From Diphasiastrum complanatum (taxonomy: Eukaryota; Streptophyta; Lycopodiopsida; Lycopodiales; Lycopodiaceae), in contig CM055110.1 of the NCBI GenBank assembly GCA_029204225.1, positions 33,565,874 to 33,629,873 of the forward strand: a stretch of DNA of 64,000 nucleotides. The letters run 5' to 3'. Positions within the stretch are counted from its first letter, which is position 1; each line of letters starts with the position of its first letter. A program made the translations under genes and the position numbers. The notes beneath the pieces were generated by a model. It saw nothing but the letters and a program-made list of their open reading frames with translations, had not been told where the DNA came from and did no database searches. This document shows, in pieces, positions 1 through 14,140 of this stretch.

Positions 1-477
1 TTGGCCCATATGTAAAAATAATCTCACAAGGTTTAAATTACTCCTTCATAAGTCCTATTTTGTCTCTTCTTAGTCTAACCTTTTATGGTTATTAAAGTCT
101 ATGCTAACATGTTGAACTTGAATGATGGGCTTGTTCATGTTCTAAACAGATTTTTAAAATTGATATTAAAATTTATTCAGTATGTGTCCATTTTGTACTC
201 CCTGGAACTATGGTATAGATGTATTATAGACCAATACTAAGCTCATTCAGCCAAGATTTTGGAGCACTTTTTGTGTTCATTTAGAGAAAAAGCTGACAGT
301 AACCAAAGTATATAAATGTCAAATCTACTAGTCAAAATAAGCAAGAAAACTTGAAGAGATTCCACTGGAAATTATTGGGATTGCAAAAAAGGACATTAAT
401 CGAATATTAGCCAAGGAAGAAGACAAGAAACAAGGTATATATTTTCTGACAACAGGTCTTTCTAGTTGGAGAGGTAC
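1..477. other. intron sequence of the YSL gene, left edge
   Basis: AT-rich sequence downstream (minus sense) of the fourth YSL exon. The next expected transporter segment was looked for on the minus strand and not found, so the following exon probably lies outside the window. No other feature seen. Confidence 0.5.
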
Positions 478-3400
478 TTATTTGCAAATGCTCTCAGCCC
501 AAATGTTGGAAAATTGTCAAACCCACAGCTATCACCAATGCCAGAATAGAACCACTTGAAGAAGCTCCACAAGAAAGAGATGCTGAAGTACTTGCCAAGC
601 AAGTTCACCTGTTTTCTGGAGTAAAAGAAGAGCATACCAAGATTTGAATAACCTCTGAATTTCCATAAGTATTTGTTGAAGTCTCAAAAATTGATAATTT
701 TTTTTTTCTCGAAAAATGATAAATTTTGTCAGCTGTGGGAATGGAAATTGTACTTTGCCTGTGTTGCACCATGTGGCGTGTGGAAACTATTTATGAGGAC
801 AGCTGTTGCTGTTCCACTTGGATAGGTTAGGTTGTAGTCTACAATCATCACCTGAAGAAAACAACAAATATTACAGAGCACGTGATGTCAGAGCACATTC
901 ACAAAAGCAGACCTGAAAAGATCTTATAAGCTTCAAATTCTCAGCAATAGAATCAATCTCCAAAGCACATTCTATCCCTTGGATAAAAGTTAGCTGATGG
1001 GAAAATCAGCAAACCAACCAACATCATCTTTTGTTTTGGCAGAAAATCATGAGGGTAAGACACAAGAAACCTTGCTCAGAGGGATGAGTGTCACGATGCC
1101 AATAAAACCAACAACCATCAAATATGGAATAATTCGCCTCAAAGTAGGTTGGTAGACATCCTCAGGGCGGTTTCCCATTTCTTTTCCCAAATTTTCATAA
1201 CTTTGTTGATCCATTGCTAGCAGGTAAGTGCTAAATCCACCTGTGTAATTAAATTGTTGTAAGTTAGTTTGATCAATTTGAACGTGAGCTTTGCCACAAC
1301 ATCTTAATTGTAGCGTCACAGTATGAAGTATTGAATTTTTGGATGAAATTGAGCATGCTTAATAGAAAACAGTTAACGTAGTTTCACATCATGAAGGTGT
1401 ATTATGATAATAGAACATTAGAAAGGCACTATGAAACTGCAAACATCATTTATATATTAGATCACCAACGGGATTGGCTGAGTTGGTTAGCTTGACATCC
1501 AAAGTTTCTTTGGTCTCATGTTGAGCCTCCCCTTGGAAACCAAGAAGCATATGTATATTAGGCAAACTTACGTCTACAAATATATAGAACTATATTCAAT
1601 ACTCTTTTATGATTTTCCAATGCAAGTGCAAGCAAAGAGCCCTTTGTTGGACTTGTCAGAATAAAAATAGTGGAAAAAATAGGTTTTTGGTTATATCGCA
1701 ATAATAAGCTAGGTTAGAACATTCCATCCAATTCAAACCTAAGAATACATTAATGAGCAGATTTGGAAGTTGAAGGAAGTACATCGTTCAATGACTACAA
1801 ATGACGTCTGATACATTACACGAGATAGTGCATCTGCCACACGATTCTCGGCACCTTTCTTGTTTTGAATCTCCATTAGAAATTCTTGCATAAGCTCAGA
1901 CCATCTGGCTTGCCATCCTCTAAGGTCTGGCTACTTACAAAAGAATCTCAAGATATCATGATCAGTGAATACCTCAAATTCCAATCCATACATATAATGC
2001 CTCCATGCCTTTAGTGCATGAACTATGGCATACAACTCCTTTTCATGAGTTGGATAATTTGTCTGTGCAGGGTTGCTTCTTGCTCTCAAAGGCCACATGC
2101 CTACCCTCTTGCATTAGAACTGCTCCCACAACAATGTCACTGGAGTGTTGTCAAATCAGCTGGCACAGGCCACACAACGATCACAACAACCTTCTTAGGA
2201 TCTAGCCTCACTCCATCAACAGAGACTATATGACCAAGGTACTCAATTTTCTTCTTAAACAATTCACTTTTTTTACTATTGGCAAACAAAGTGTTCTCCC
2301 TCAAAGTAGACAACACAGTTCTAAGGTGAGTCATATGCTTGACCTCACCTGCATTGTAATTTAGAATGTCATCAACAAAGTTTACGACAAACTAACCCAC
2401 GGTCTGAGCACATCATTCATCATCATCATGAATGTAGTTGGGGCATTAGTCAACCCAAATGGCATCACAAGATACTCATAGTGATTGAACTGATTTCTAA
2501 AGGCAATCTTGTGTATGTCCTCTTCACGAACTCTAACCTGATGGTATCCTCTCTTTAGGTATATTTTACTGAACATGGTGGCACCTAACCACGCATCAAG
2601 CAGATCATCTATATGTGGCATAGGATTTAACCATTATCTTGTTTAAACCTCAATAATCCACACGCATATGCCATTATCCATCCTTCTTTTTTACAAGAAT
2701 GATCAGAGAGGCAAAAGGGGAATAACTAGGTCGTATCTGCAATAATCGACCATCAGTCTCACTTCCTCTTCCTCCTTGAGACTCATTTAATAAGGACGTC
2801 TATTAATCTCAAAATCCAACTCTTCTGTATAACTTTGTACAGTTAGTGAAATGCCCACAACCCTCTTATCCCAAATCTCTATACCCTTTCCATGAGCCAT
2901 TTCCATTGTGTACTGGTATTGGGATGGTTGAGTACTCACACGTACCAAAGTTTTTGTTAGACTTCTTATAGGCCTTGGTTACTTTTTTCAGAGGCTTCAG
3001 CCCTTTCAAAAAATATTTTGATAATAAGTTCGTACAACGTCTACAGAAAACTAACGTTTTGAATACCTTTCAACTAACATGTTCAACAATTTGTCTATAT
3101 TTGTGTTGATAAAATGGCCATAAAATTATGGTGAGGCCATTAGGCTGAGCCATAATTGGGTGTAGAAAGACCTTTTCATAGTGTAAGGGATGGCAAGGAA
3201 GACTCCTTTTATGGCTGGAAAATTGTTTATGGATCCCTCTTACACATCTTTATGGCTATTTTCTCTCATTCTCAAGCTACTTAGGACCCTTGTGTGAGCA
3301 TAATGTTCTTGTAAAAAAAATTATGGACTTAAAATTTCGACAATATGCCAAAAAAATAGGTCAGAATGCTTTCAAATTTCATCGTCTGTCCTTCAATGTT

Positions 3401-4064
3401 TTATGGACAGTGATTTAAAAATCTATATGCAAGAAACTTCACACATTGCCGCTAACAAGCGTGTGAAGAGAAGTAAGCTCAGAATTCCTCAGGCATTGCA
3501 AGCTTTGCACTATCTAATGCTCGTCGAGAGTCGTCGACAATACAAAGTAATTTTCCAAGCGAATCCTCTAATGATAGGCAAAGGGGGTTCTTTGATGGGT
3601 ATTGCAATTTGTAAATGCAGAGGGTAGGCTTCTGAAGGACATCAGAATATGCAGAATTGCCCATAAAACGCATTATGAAGCATACAGTTAGCATATAAAT
3701 TTGAGATGCCCGTCAAAATGAAGGCCCTTTTAAGTAAAATCTAAAAGTCTTACAAAGGAAATTGAAAGAGCTTTTCCAAAAGGTCATTTTATGGTAGGTA
3801 ATAGATGTCATTTCGAAAGGTAGGCCCACCAGTCAAAATGCAATGCTAAAAGGAATAGCAGAAAGCGACAACTCTTGTCGCTGGAAACAAAACATGAGCC
3901 CATTTTTCTGAAAAAGTGCCTACTTTATACGAGAGAAAAATAAAGTTAAAGAAAAACAAAAGAAAAAGCTTTTTTGTTGAGCAAAACTACCTATGGTAAG
4001 GAAACAGCTAGGGATGGCTGCTATACCTAGTGCCCAGATTTCAGAAAGCAAGCAAAGAATGTGC

Positions 4065-4136
<72 letters not shown>

Positions 4137-5258
4137 ATTTGCAGTCCCCCCAATGGAATTAGTCTCAGAGAAGTAATTTTTCTGTTTATTTGTAGAGCTG
4201 ATTGACCATTGGAGTCGAATTGGTTATGGGCCTTGATTTTCAGACTGTCATGATATCTCAATCAGCAGGCAGCAGACAGCTCATGATTCTGTGTTGCAGA
4301 CCATGTCTGTCAAAGTCGCAGCTAGTCCATGACTGCATAATCACACCCAACGTGGTTGGCTCCGTTGGTTAGCTTGGCATCCAAAGTTTCTTTGGTCCCA
4401 AGTTAGAGCCTCCCCTTGGAAACCAAAAAGTATGACTCCATAATCAATCACCAGTCCTTAAAACTTATCTGATTTCTTGAAGAGAAGAATGCATCGTGAT
4501 CTTGCTTTTCTTAACTTAAGAAGCAGTACTTGACCTCCTGTGGATTGTTCCATCTTTACAATGAGATGCACCACATGAGTAGAATGGAGCTGAATACAGT
4601 TTACATCAACTTAACCAAAGCTCAATTCGAACTATGATTAGCAGCAATGAGAAGTATATCGGCTTTGCAGATGTTCACATGTTATTCGGCGACATTCTTG
4701 GTTTCAAAATTGGAGAGCAAAATTTGAAAATAGAAAGGGAATTATGAGATTGACAGAACTAGGGAGTGGGACAGTACCACTGAATGCTAGTTCACACGCT
4801 GCAATAACGCACGTCTGTATGACGGTGTTCTCCTGGCGAGTGAAAGGCTTGCTCGTGAACCCACACTTTGATAGAAGCACAATCCACGTTTTCACGAAGA
4901 AAAATCCTAGCAGACCTGCTGCGATGTTGACAGACGGAAGAATGCCAACGGTGAAAGCAAGCTTGTGCGTGATTATGCAAAACAATCCCCCTAGCAGTCC
5001 TCCCACAACCATCGCCCTCACGGTGATCTGGTCCTGCCATCTCGGGATTTCTTCATTCCTAAACACACCATCCGCACCATCGTCGCTCAGTATATGATCA
5101 TGTGTTTCCACAGTGTAGCTGCCTGTATCAGACACAAACTTCCGACGATTTCCGTCTAAAAGCCCTGAGACATCTTTCTCCATAGATAAATCGTGAGCTC
5201 CTTGAGACCTGAATGCGCTTCCGAGTGGATCGTTACAAGACTCAGAAACTTCCATCAC
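478..5258 (-). CDS. YSL: Yellow Stripe-Like (OPT family) metal-nicotianamine transporter, 5' part (4 exons)
   Basis: Known for the family: YSL proteins are multi-pass membrane carriers that move metal-nicotianamine or phytosiderophore complexes across plasma or internal membranes. Exons read on the minus strand: 5258-4778 (residues 1-160), 1240-1071, 851-754 and 615-478, about 295 residues visible. Donors are GTACTG, GTTTCT, GTACAA and GTACCT; acceptors end ACACAG, TCTTCAG and ACTCCAG; phases match at all three junctions. Diagnostic segments are [37 protein letters not shown], a LIPLSK/VMIVDY junction, [14 protein letters not shown] and [14 protein letters not shown]. The acidic, soluble N-terminus is about 85 residues, rather long. 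ATG at 5258 is followed directly by a second ATG. No stop or frameshift in any exon. The gene continues beyond the left edge. The first intron is about 3.5 kb and holds a gypsy relic, two SINEs and a CT tract. YSL versus another OPT clade: YSL is favoured strongly. Confidence 0.92.
1461..1553 (+). mobile_element. tRNA-like short SINE, copy 1
   Basis: About 90 bp with a pol III box A-like stretch (TGGCTGAGTTGGTTAGC), then the family core CATCCAAAGTTTCTTTGGT and the 3' end CCTTGGAAACCAAG. TATATTAG at 1453-1460 recurs at 1554-1561 and is the likely target-site duplication. Box B is decayed here. Lies in YSL intron 1. Confidence 0.7.
1740..2960 (-). pseudogene. Ty3/gypsy pol relic (reverse transcriptase to RNase H)
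   Basis: Minus-strand translation shows a gypsy reverse transcriptase: [18 protein letters not shown], then [20 protein letters not shown], then [15 protein letters not shown] (2621-2382); further on [17 protein letters not shown] (2334-2137); then RNase H sequence across 2130-1740. Reading frame changes and stop codons separate the blocks. The catalytic YxDD region falls in a decayed stretch around 2380. No LTRs recognised. It sits in YSL intron 1 in the same orientation as the gene. Non-functional remnant. Confidence 0.85.
2961..4050. other. YSL intron 1 sequence without recognisable feature
   Basis: Short ORFs on both strands have no recognisable protein similarity. Nothing further seen. 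Confidence 0.4.
4063..4132 (+). repeat. (CT)n microsatellite
   Basis: About 70 bp of nearly pure CT, interrupted once near its start, inside YSL intron 1. It yields spurious SLSL and RERE reading frames that are not genes. Confidence 0.97.
4345..4430 (+). mobile_element. tRNA-like short SINE, copy 2
   Basis: Same family as the copy at 1461: TTGGCTCCGTTGGTTAGC, CATCCAAAGTTTCTTTGGT, and 3' CCTTGGAAACCAA. It is flanked by an imperfect duplication, ATGACTGCATAATCA on the left and ATGACTCCATAATCA on the right. Located in YSL intron 1. Confidence 0.75.
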
Positions 5259-5448
5259 TGTCTATTTTGTCGCTGTAATTCACTATCGCACTCCTGTCTT
5301 CGTATCTCGCAATTTTCCTGCTGTGATTCTACTGTTGCACAGCTGCCTTCGCATCTCACTCTCTCCTTCTGGGTGAAAAGAATTGATCCACAAACGGAGG
5401 ATGGAAGGGGGCCGGGTCACCCACAGGTTAGTTTGGAGAGTGGCCGAG

Positions 5449-5458
5449 ATTTATAGGT
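5449..5458 (-). promoter_or_regulatory. possible TATA box of the YSL gene
   Basis: The minus strand reads CCTATAAATC about 195 bp upstream of the YSL start codon, a plausible distance if the 5' UTR is about 160 bp. Motif match only. A second TTATAA lies near 5710. Confidence 0.3.
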
Positions 5459-5479
5459 GGTATGAGCAATCCCCTCATT

Positions 5480-7480
5480 AGGGCTCCGGTATTTGTCCTT
5501 GCCAGTGATTTGCTGCCACGTGTTAAAGTACAGTCCTGTGCCTGATGATTCATGCCCATGGTCATGCGTGATCATGACGTGGTAATGGGACCACCTTTGG
5601 TCCTTCACTTAGGCCGTCTTCACATGAGAGAGCCCCTCGCTCGTTCTTGACATCAAAAAAACGGTTCCCCGGCTCTCTTCCCACCTTCTGTTGTGCTCCA
5701 CCTGTCCTCTTATAAGTCGGGTTGGCTTCCCGTCAACCTCCTCTATGAGAATTGTTGAGCTCCCTGGGTCGGCTTGCATTCAATGCCTTGATATTTCTTG
5801 CAACGCAAAGAATATTGCAAAATGAGATGGGCAAGATGAAGCATACATGCAAAGCTTATCTACATCCGACGGGTTGGGAAAAGAGAGCACAGCCCCCTCC
5901 CATTGTCTACCTCAAGAACAAGTCGGGCTCTCCATGTGAAGAGGCCCTTATCTTCTCACATGCCCTTATCTTGTTACCCTCCTTGCCCCCCAAAAAATTT
6001 ACTTATCCATCCATCTAACTATCTATTCCAATGGTGGAGCCTTTTGAGCCCCATAAATTTCAAACCACCCATTCTCAACCTTGTCAACCCTTTTTTTTTT
6101 CTCTCTACCCCATTAAGGGTCTGGTCGGGACTTTGACGAGCCCCAAGGCTGAGCTAACCTCCAACATAATACGATATTATATGTACATACATATTCTTGA
6201 ATATACTTTGGTTAATGTTGGGATAGAGTATTGTATATGTTGTTTTTAAAAGCAATAGTTAAAGTCTATTCATCTTGAGATCAAGCATTCCCAACTCTGT
6301 CGCCCATTTTCATCCAAGGATGATGGGATTTTTTAGATTTGAGGGGTGTACTATTCCCAATTTGATTTTGTCCTTTTTAATTTCAAAATGACACCTATGC
6401 ATATGAAGATAATTTTGATTTTCAAAATGACATGTACTATCATGAAGCCACTTCATATGTGTTGCGTCGGCGCCTCAAAGGGGCGCTGGGACTTGAGCAG
6501 TTTCCCCAACATGCGCTTAAGTCTAATATTCATCCATCATGCACTTACGTAAAAGCCAACTCAGAAACGTAACAAGCTTAACCATTCAGACTTAAGAAAA
6601 TTGGAATCCCAACCAACCCAAAAGCCAACTCAAAATCCGTCCCCAAAAGGTAACCAAAGGCAAAGACAAGCCACACATGAAACCCAAGGCATAGTGGTCG
6701 CCAAACTGACCAATTGGCATAGCGGCAAGCCACACGTCAGTGACGTGGACCCTTAGGCGCCGGCGACGCAAAAAGTAGTCAGGGTCCTTCCACTTGGACC
6801 AGTCCCGGAGGCGAAACCGAAATCTTAATTATCCCCAAGGATCAACTTTATTAAATCTGGAAGAGGTTACATTCATACATAGACTGACCGGTCTCGGGGC
6901 CACCAACATGTGTTGGGCATTGTGCCTGGCTCGTGTTGGTAGAGGGAGCTGAGACCTGGCGACTGGATTCTTGGCGCTGGTTGAGCTGCCCAAGTTTTTG
7001 TCTGTCGGACTCCCCCTATAGTTCTGCTTTCTGGTAAAGCACGCTTTTTAGGACTTAGTTTTTATTTTGCTGATTAAGCCTGGCAAGCCTGGCAGAATCA
7101 ATCTGGCTCTTGGACATGGGTCCCGGGAGCCGTCCCGACGGCAGAATCAACTTGCTTCCTGACTAGGCCATGACTCGAGCTCCGGAGCTAGCTCATGACT
7201 TGTGACTACTTGACTGGCTCACCACAGGTCGGAGGCTCAGTCCTTGACGTTCTAACTTGCTCTGGGACCTTAGAGAGTGTCACCCCTTAGAGTCTTACAA
7301 GGCACGTTGGGTGCACCCGAGTCAGCTTTACAACAATATGAGAGACTTTTTTTATTCCCCAGTGTAAAACTTTCTCAACTTTTTTAAAGATTGACTTTAT
7401 TTAATTTGTTGTGTCGTTAAAGTTTGTAGGATGCCATGGACACGCAATAACCATCAAATTTTCACATTTTTTTCGCAATG
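5480..7480. other. intergenic region upstream of YSL
   Basis: No gene recognised. ORFs up to about 90 codons show no recognisable domains. The part from 6440 to 7300 is more GC-rich than its surroundings and may be an old element, but no terminal repeats were found. Confidence 0.4.
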
Positions 7481-7760
7481 AAAAGAGATTACTTTTCAAG
7501 GCTCATCACTCCTAAATAAGTCTAACAAATTTTAACATTTCTTAAGAGTTAAAAGAGATCACTCTTCAAGCCTCATCACTCTTAAATGAGTCTACGTAGT
7601 CTAACACCTTTGGATCAAACGAGGCATCACACTTCCATGTTATGCATAATTAAGAATATGTAGATCCTTAATTCTAAAACGACCACGTTTGGATGAGACA
7701 AGGCATCACACTTCCACATTTATGCATAGTTAAAAATATGTAGTTCCTTAATCTTGAATT
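7480..7760 (+). repeat. two diverged local tandem duplications
   Basis: A block resembling AAAAGAGATCACTCTTCAAG plus CTCATCACTC occurs twice about 75 bp apart. It is followed by a second block (GGCATCACACTTCCA, then TATGCATA and ATATGTAG) that also occurs twice about 70 bp apart. Old duplications; no coding function seen. Confidence 0.6.
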
Positions 7761-9440
7761 GGACTTGTCAAGGATCCTCTATTGAGTGGGTGCAATATGA
7801 TGTTGTCGAATTCCGCTTGTTGCTTTGTTAACATTCTTGGGCATGGCTCCAACATTAGGTGCACATGTGGATGAAATATGCATTATTCTAGCAAAATCAC
7901 TTACTTTCATGTCTTTTCAACCACCACAGATTTTACCTTCTCTTGGTTTAATGCCAAATGGAACATGGATGTACCTCCAAATGGAAGTCCTCTCATCTTC
8001 ATAAAGTTAAATCTGCCAAGATAAAAATCCTCGTTGTTTAACTAGCCCTTTCTGTCAGAGTCGAGTATGAGAAAATTCTTCATATCTGCACTAATTGCAA
8101 AGCATTGGATGAAGATCTTCTTATTGTTCTTTCATTTACATCTTGGAGATATGTTTGCAATTTATTCATAGCTAGATTCCTAGTGAAGTTTAAAAAAAGA
8201 TTCTATCTAGATTGTTTTTAATATTGATATAATGTTTGATGATCTTAGTATTGATTGTTGTTGATAATGTGTTAGAGTAGTTACATTTTGGAACATTTGG
8301 CTAGATAGAAGTAGCAAGGAATTTGGGTTTGGTGATTTTACTTCCCCCATGTTCCTTTTTAAGGAGGCTTGTAGACTTTCTTCTCTTTGAATACATTGTT
8401 TTGTATTTTGTAAAAAGCTCCTAATCTATAGTTGCTTTTGAGAGAAAAGAAGACTTTTGCATATGCATATTGTTGTATTGATTCATTATGAGCAAGTCTT
8501 AAGGGGAAATAATTAGTATGAAATTGTAGAACCACTTAACTTGAATACCCTCTTCGTAAAATCATTTTTGACATTTTAATGAAGAAAATGGCAAAACCTC
8601 ACAAAACGAAATCTCTTGGACAAAATTTTTTGTGGCAAAAAAATGTTACATGCACCTTCTGGATACTGGAAGGTGCACATAAAAAAAATTACCTTTTTTC
8701 AGAGGCACCTTCCGCCCAAAAGGTGCATGAAAAAAGAAAGAAAAATGTAAAAATAGATCTCTCGCCGAGGAAGGACGCCTCCTCGGGCGTTCCGCCCACA
8801 GTGAAGGGCTCCCCTACTTTTATTGTGCCAAAGAAGTTGAGTGTTACAATTACAATTAAGCTTTATATCTAAAAACCATGTTGGAAATTCGAAGTTTTAG
8901 ATTACCCTATATAATTTTGGTATGAATTTCTAGGAAGTTCTAATGCCCTTCAAATGAAAGGCGAGATTCTATTTGAGAGGCTACTTTTGTATTGTGTTCA
9001 CTTGATTGCAATTATTATTTTTATGTACTTTCAGAGCAAGGCACATCAAACTTCCACATGATGCATGCTTGAAATATTTGGCTTGCAAAACTATTTCTTT
9101 TAATGTGAGCACTTGATTTCATTATCAACTCTACGTACATTCGCAATGAGTCACATCAAAGTTTGGAGTGTGGGCAAACGCTCCCCAAACGTACCCATGC
9201 GTAGTAGCCTAGATTCGAGTCTACACCTTTATGGGAGCAAAATAATTCTTGTACGGGTGAGTTAATGTGGGGAATCCTTGGCAAACTTTGTAATGCAAAG
9301 GAGTATGTGTCTTGATGTATATACATATTTTATATTTATATATATACTAGTAAAGAGTGTCCGTCGTTGACGGGCAATGGAGGCCGATCTAGATGGTGGT
9401 CGATGATTTGGATCATGGCCGATCTTGCACATCTTGCATC
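7761..9440. other. intergenic; two small hairpins sharing an arm sequence
   Basis: No gene recognised. At 8651-8677 and 8705-8726 two short inverted repeats share the arms GCACCTT and AAGGTGC, giving adjacent stem-loops of about 25 bp. An AT-rich stretch lies at 9315-9350. Confidence 0.45.
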
Positions 9441-9451
9441 TCGAATATCTA

Positions 9452-9747
9452 ACATTCGAGTCTTTGAAAAAATTTGAGTCTTTGGAAAAATTCGAGTCCT
9501 TGGAAAATTTTGAGCCTTTAAAAACATTCGAGTCTTCTAAAACATTCTAGTCTTCTAAAAAATTTGAGTCAGTAAAAAGGGTCCTTCGATCTTTCAGAAA
9601 AAATTCAAGTCTTTGGAAAAAATCGACTCTTGGGAAAAATTCAATCCTTTGAAAAAATTCAAGTCATTGGAAAAATTCAAGTCTTCGAAAAAATTCGAGT
9701 CTTTCCAACAATTCGAGTCTTCGGAAAAATTTGAGTCTTAAGAAAAT
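9452..9747 (+). repeat. minisatellite, 18-19 bp unit, about 15 copies
   Basis: A degenerate tandem array of ATTCGAGTCTTTGGAAAA, with CGAGTC alternating with CAAGTC and TGAGTC. The central part is interrupted near 9560-9595 by about 25 bp that do not fit. No coding frame is maintained. Confidence 0.85.
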
Positions 9748-9756
9748 CCGAAGTTT

Positions 9757-10055
9757 TGACCGTTTTTTACTGAATCCGACCAATTTCGACGGGCCTAGAG
9801 TCCTAGGAATGCATATAGGGTTTCTGGTTCGGACACACGTGTCCAAAAAAATGGACTTCGTTCGGCGACACTGGACCAATTCTCATGAATGTTGGAAAGT
9901 AGTCCATTTAGTGGCATTCCCCTCGCCAAACAACGTCAATTTTGAGCTGTGAATGAACCTGTGGGTTCATGTCAAGCCCACGAACCTGTGGACACCACCC
10001 GTTTGAAGTTCTGACCATTTTTTACGGAATCCGACCAATTTCTGGCTCGATGGGC
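9757..10055 (+). repeat. direct repeat between the minisatellite and the satellite array
   Basis: GACCGTTTTTTACTGAATCC plus GACCAATTTC at 9757 recurs with few changes at about 10013, roughly 255 bp on. The unit joins the 18-bp minisatellite to the larger array that follows. Confidence 0.55.
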
Positions 10056-12029
<1,974 letters not shown>

Positions 12030-12159
12030 CCCACTAGGCCTGCGTTTTGAAGCCTTCCCAGCCCTTCATAGCCAACTTTTCCTTCATAGAAATGTATTTT
12101 TAAACCTTTCCCATGGAAAGTCTGATAATTTAAAAAATCCTTAGAACACCCTTCAAATT

Positions 12160-13283
12160 TGTTGTTGTGCTTGCTGCTGAGCTTCTTGGACCTTGGTAGA
12201 GGTATCTGCCACTGATTTGAAGAGGTCTTTGATATACCATTGAGGGCTATCCTCACTCCGTTTTAGCTTCAAGACCCGGTCCTTCTCTACTTGCTCATCT
12301 TGGAGTGCTACCTACAGGTCTTGTTGGAGCTGTGTGAGCTCCGCTTGCAACATGGTATTGTTGGTTGCCAATTCCACTATTCAACTGTCCAAGGTTGATT
12401 TGGTTGCTACCAAATCCTGGAGTAATGTTCCCAAGGTCTGGTGTGCCAAGGTGACGTCTTGTGGTCCGGCCGGTGTGGTGCTGTTTGTTGGGACTTGTTG
12501 AGGTGCCGCCCTGAATAATGTGCTGCTTGTTGGAAACTTCTTGTGTTGTCATGTCATCAAGTGCGGTGGGATCAGCATGCTGAGATGAGGTGGTGTGCTC
12601 TGTTTCCACGAATGTGCCATCATCCAATGGTTTTTGTCGGACTTGTCATTATGTATGGATGAATCAGAAGGGGATATGATTGGAGTCGCGGAAGTGTGCA
12701 GAGGGAGTGGAATGGGCTGTTCGAATGAAGCAACAGGAGATGGAGCAAGAATAGCTATGGAAGGTGGAGGAATGGGAGTGATAGGAGTGAGGCGAGGCGT
12801 AGTAGTGGTTGGAGGAATGGATGCAGAAGATATTGTTGCGATACATCGGCAGGTGGAAGGATGATTAGTGGAGGATGAGGTTGCTCCGCGCATGCGTTTG
12901 TTGGCGAGGTAGTTAGTTGGAATGGAAGAGGGTCCAATGCTGGTGGAGGGGGCGGCAGATGAGAGGACTTGTGAATGGTAGAATCCTCGTACCTTGTGTT
13001 CAAGGAGGGTAACGGTGAGGGTGGAGAGGAGAGGGCCCGCAATGAATTTCTTGTGTATGTTGGGCTTGATGGCCCTCTACAACTCGAAAATGATGAAGGC
13101 AGGCCAATCATAGGGCACAACCGTATTGTTAGGGAACTCCTTGTGCGATTGCACGAGTTTATGAAGGAGGTGGGACTGAATGCGGTCCTTACGCAAACTT
13201 CCGACATTATTTTTGAATAGTCTGCAGAAATACACTAAGTGTCGCAGTTCGCATTTTTTGCACTTTCCTAAAAACTGCAACAC
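12160..13283 (-). pseudogene. decayed ORF of unknown, probably retroelement, origin (Pro/Ser/Thr-rich then coiled coil)
   Basis: Read on the minus strand, several frames follow one another with stops and shifts. First comes LRKDRIQSHLLHKLVQSHKE, then YDWPAFIIFEL and a stop, then KKFIAGPLLSTLTVTLLEHK. Next is a Pro/Ser/Thr-rich stretch (12893-12550), then a Gln/Thr-rich part (12627-12295). It ends in a charged coiled-coil-like segment with Gln runs (12350-12165, one internal stop). The layout resembles a gag-like or unknown transposon protein, but I do not recognise the family. Not a functional gene as it stands. Confidence 0.45.
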
Positions 13284-14140
13284 TTACCTTCGACTTCTTT
13301 CATTCAATTATTTTTTGAAGAAGTCAACTTGTTCACAGTTTAACAGTTTAACTTTTTCAACACCTTCGTCTTTTTCGCATTTTCCTGAAAAATGTGAAGA
13401 GAGAAAATTCCTAAGGGTCCTCTATTTTTTAAGGATTAGACTGTTAAGGACACCTTCGCCAACTTTTTAAGGACAACTTAAACTTGTTGTAAGGGCACCT
13501 TCGGCTTTTTCGCATTTTCTCAAAAAGTGCGAGAGAGTTGAACTATTAAAGACATCTTCGCCTTTTTTAGGGCACCTACAACTTTCTAAGGAGTTTACGA
13601 TACACTGGTTTAAAGGCACCTTCGGTTTTTGCTAAAACCGAAAAGAGAGAAAATGGCGAAGGTTGTCTATTTTGAACGAGGAATGTTCCCATCCACTTTC
13701 TGAAATTTGCGAAGTGAGAGATTTTGTGACGTCCTCGTCCGCGTCAACGATCCTAATTTGTTGACCGTATATACTATGTATAGTTGTCACAAAAGCCATA
13801 TACTTCCAAATACAACGGCTTTTCTAATTAGGTGACAAACATTCAATGTAGCACAGATTATTGATTGCTCTGTCCATGAGACGTATTATTTGAGCCTCCC
13901 AGTTACGTCGTCAATTTTTTGTTGTAAATGTTATTTTGTATTGTGTTTCAGTGTAATATAACAGCAACATCTTTTCTACTTGTGTATAACATAGATGAAT
14001 GCTTGTTGTGATGGAATGCACTTTATCGTTGTTTGATCGCGCTTGTTTACTCACTCTGATCAGAACACGGACGTCTACGACTCCTCAGTTTCTGATCAGA
14101 CGATGGATGTCTTCAATGCCTGAGGAACTCGTAATTTCAT
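13215..14140 (+). repeat. LTR fragment, related to the LTR at 51.4-53.9 kb
   Basis: Shares long stretches with 52,760-53,620: CTGCAGAAATACACTAAGTG, repeated CACCTTCG blocks, GTTGTCACAAAAGCCATATA, TAATTAGGTGACAAACATT and ACACGGACGTCTACGACTCC. No adjacent coding region of that element is seen here, so it is a solo or truncated LTR. Confidence 0.75.

Noticed and set aside
4744-5097. 117-codon plus-strand ORF
   Set aside because: Antisense to YSL exon 1, which has clear family similarity on the minus strand.
8651-8727. GCACCTT/AAGGTGC hairpins as a microRNA precursor
   Set aside because: The stems are only 7-9 bp, too short for a plant microRNA precursor.
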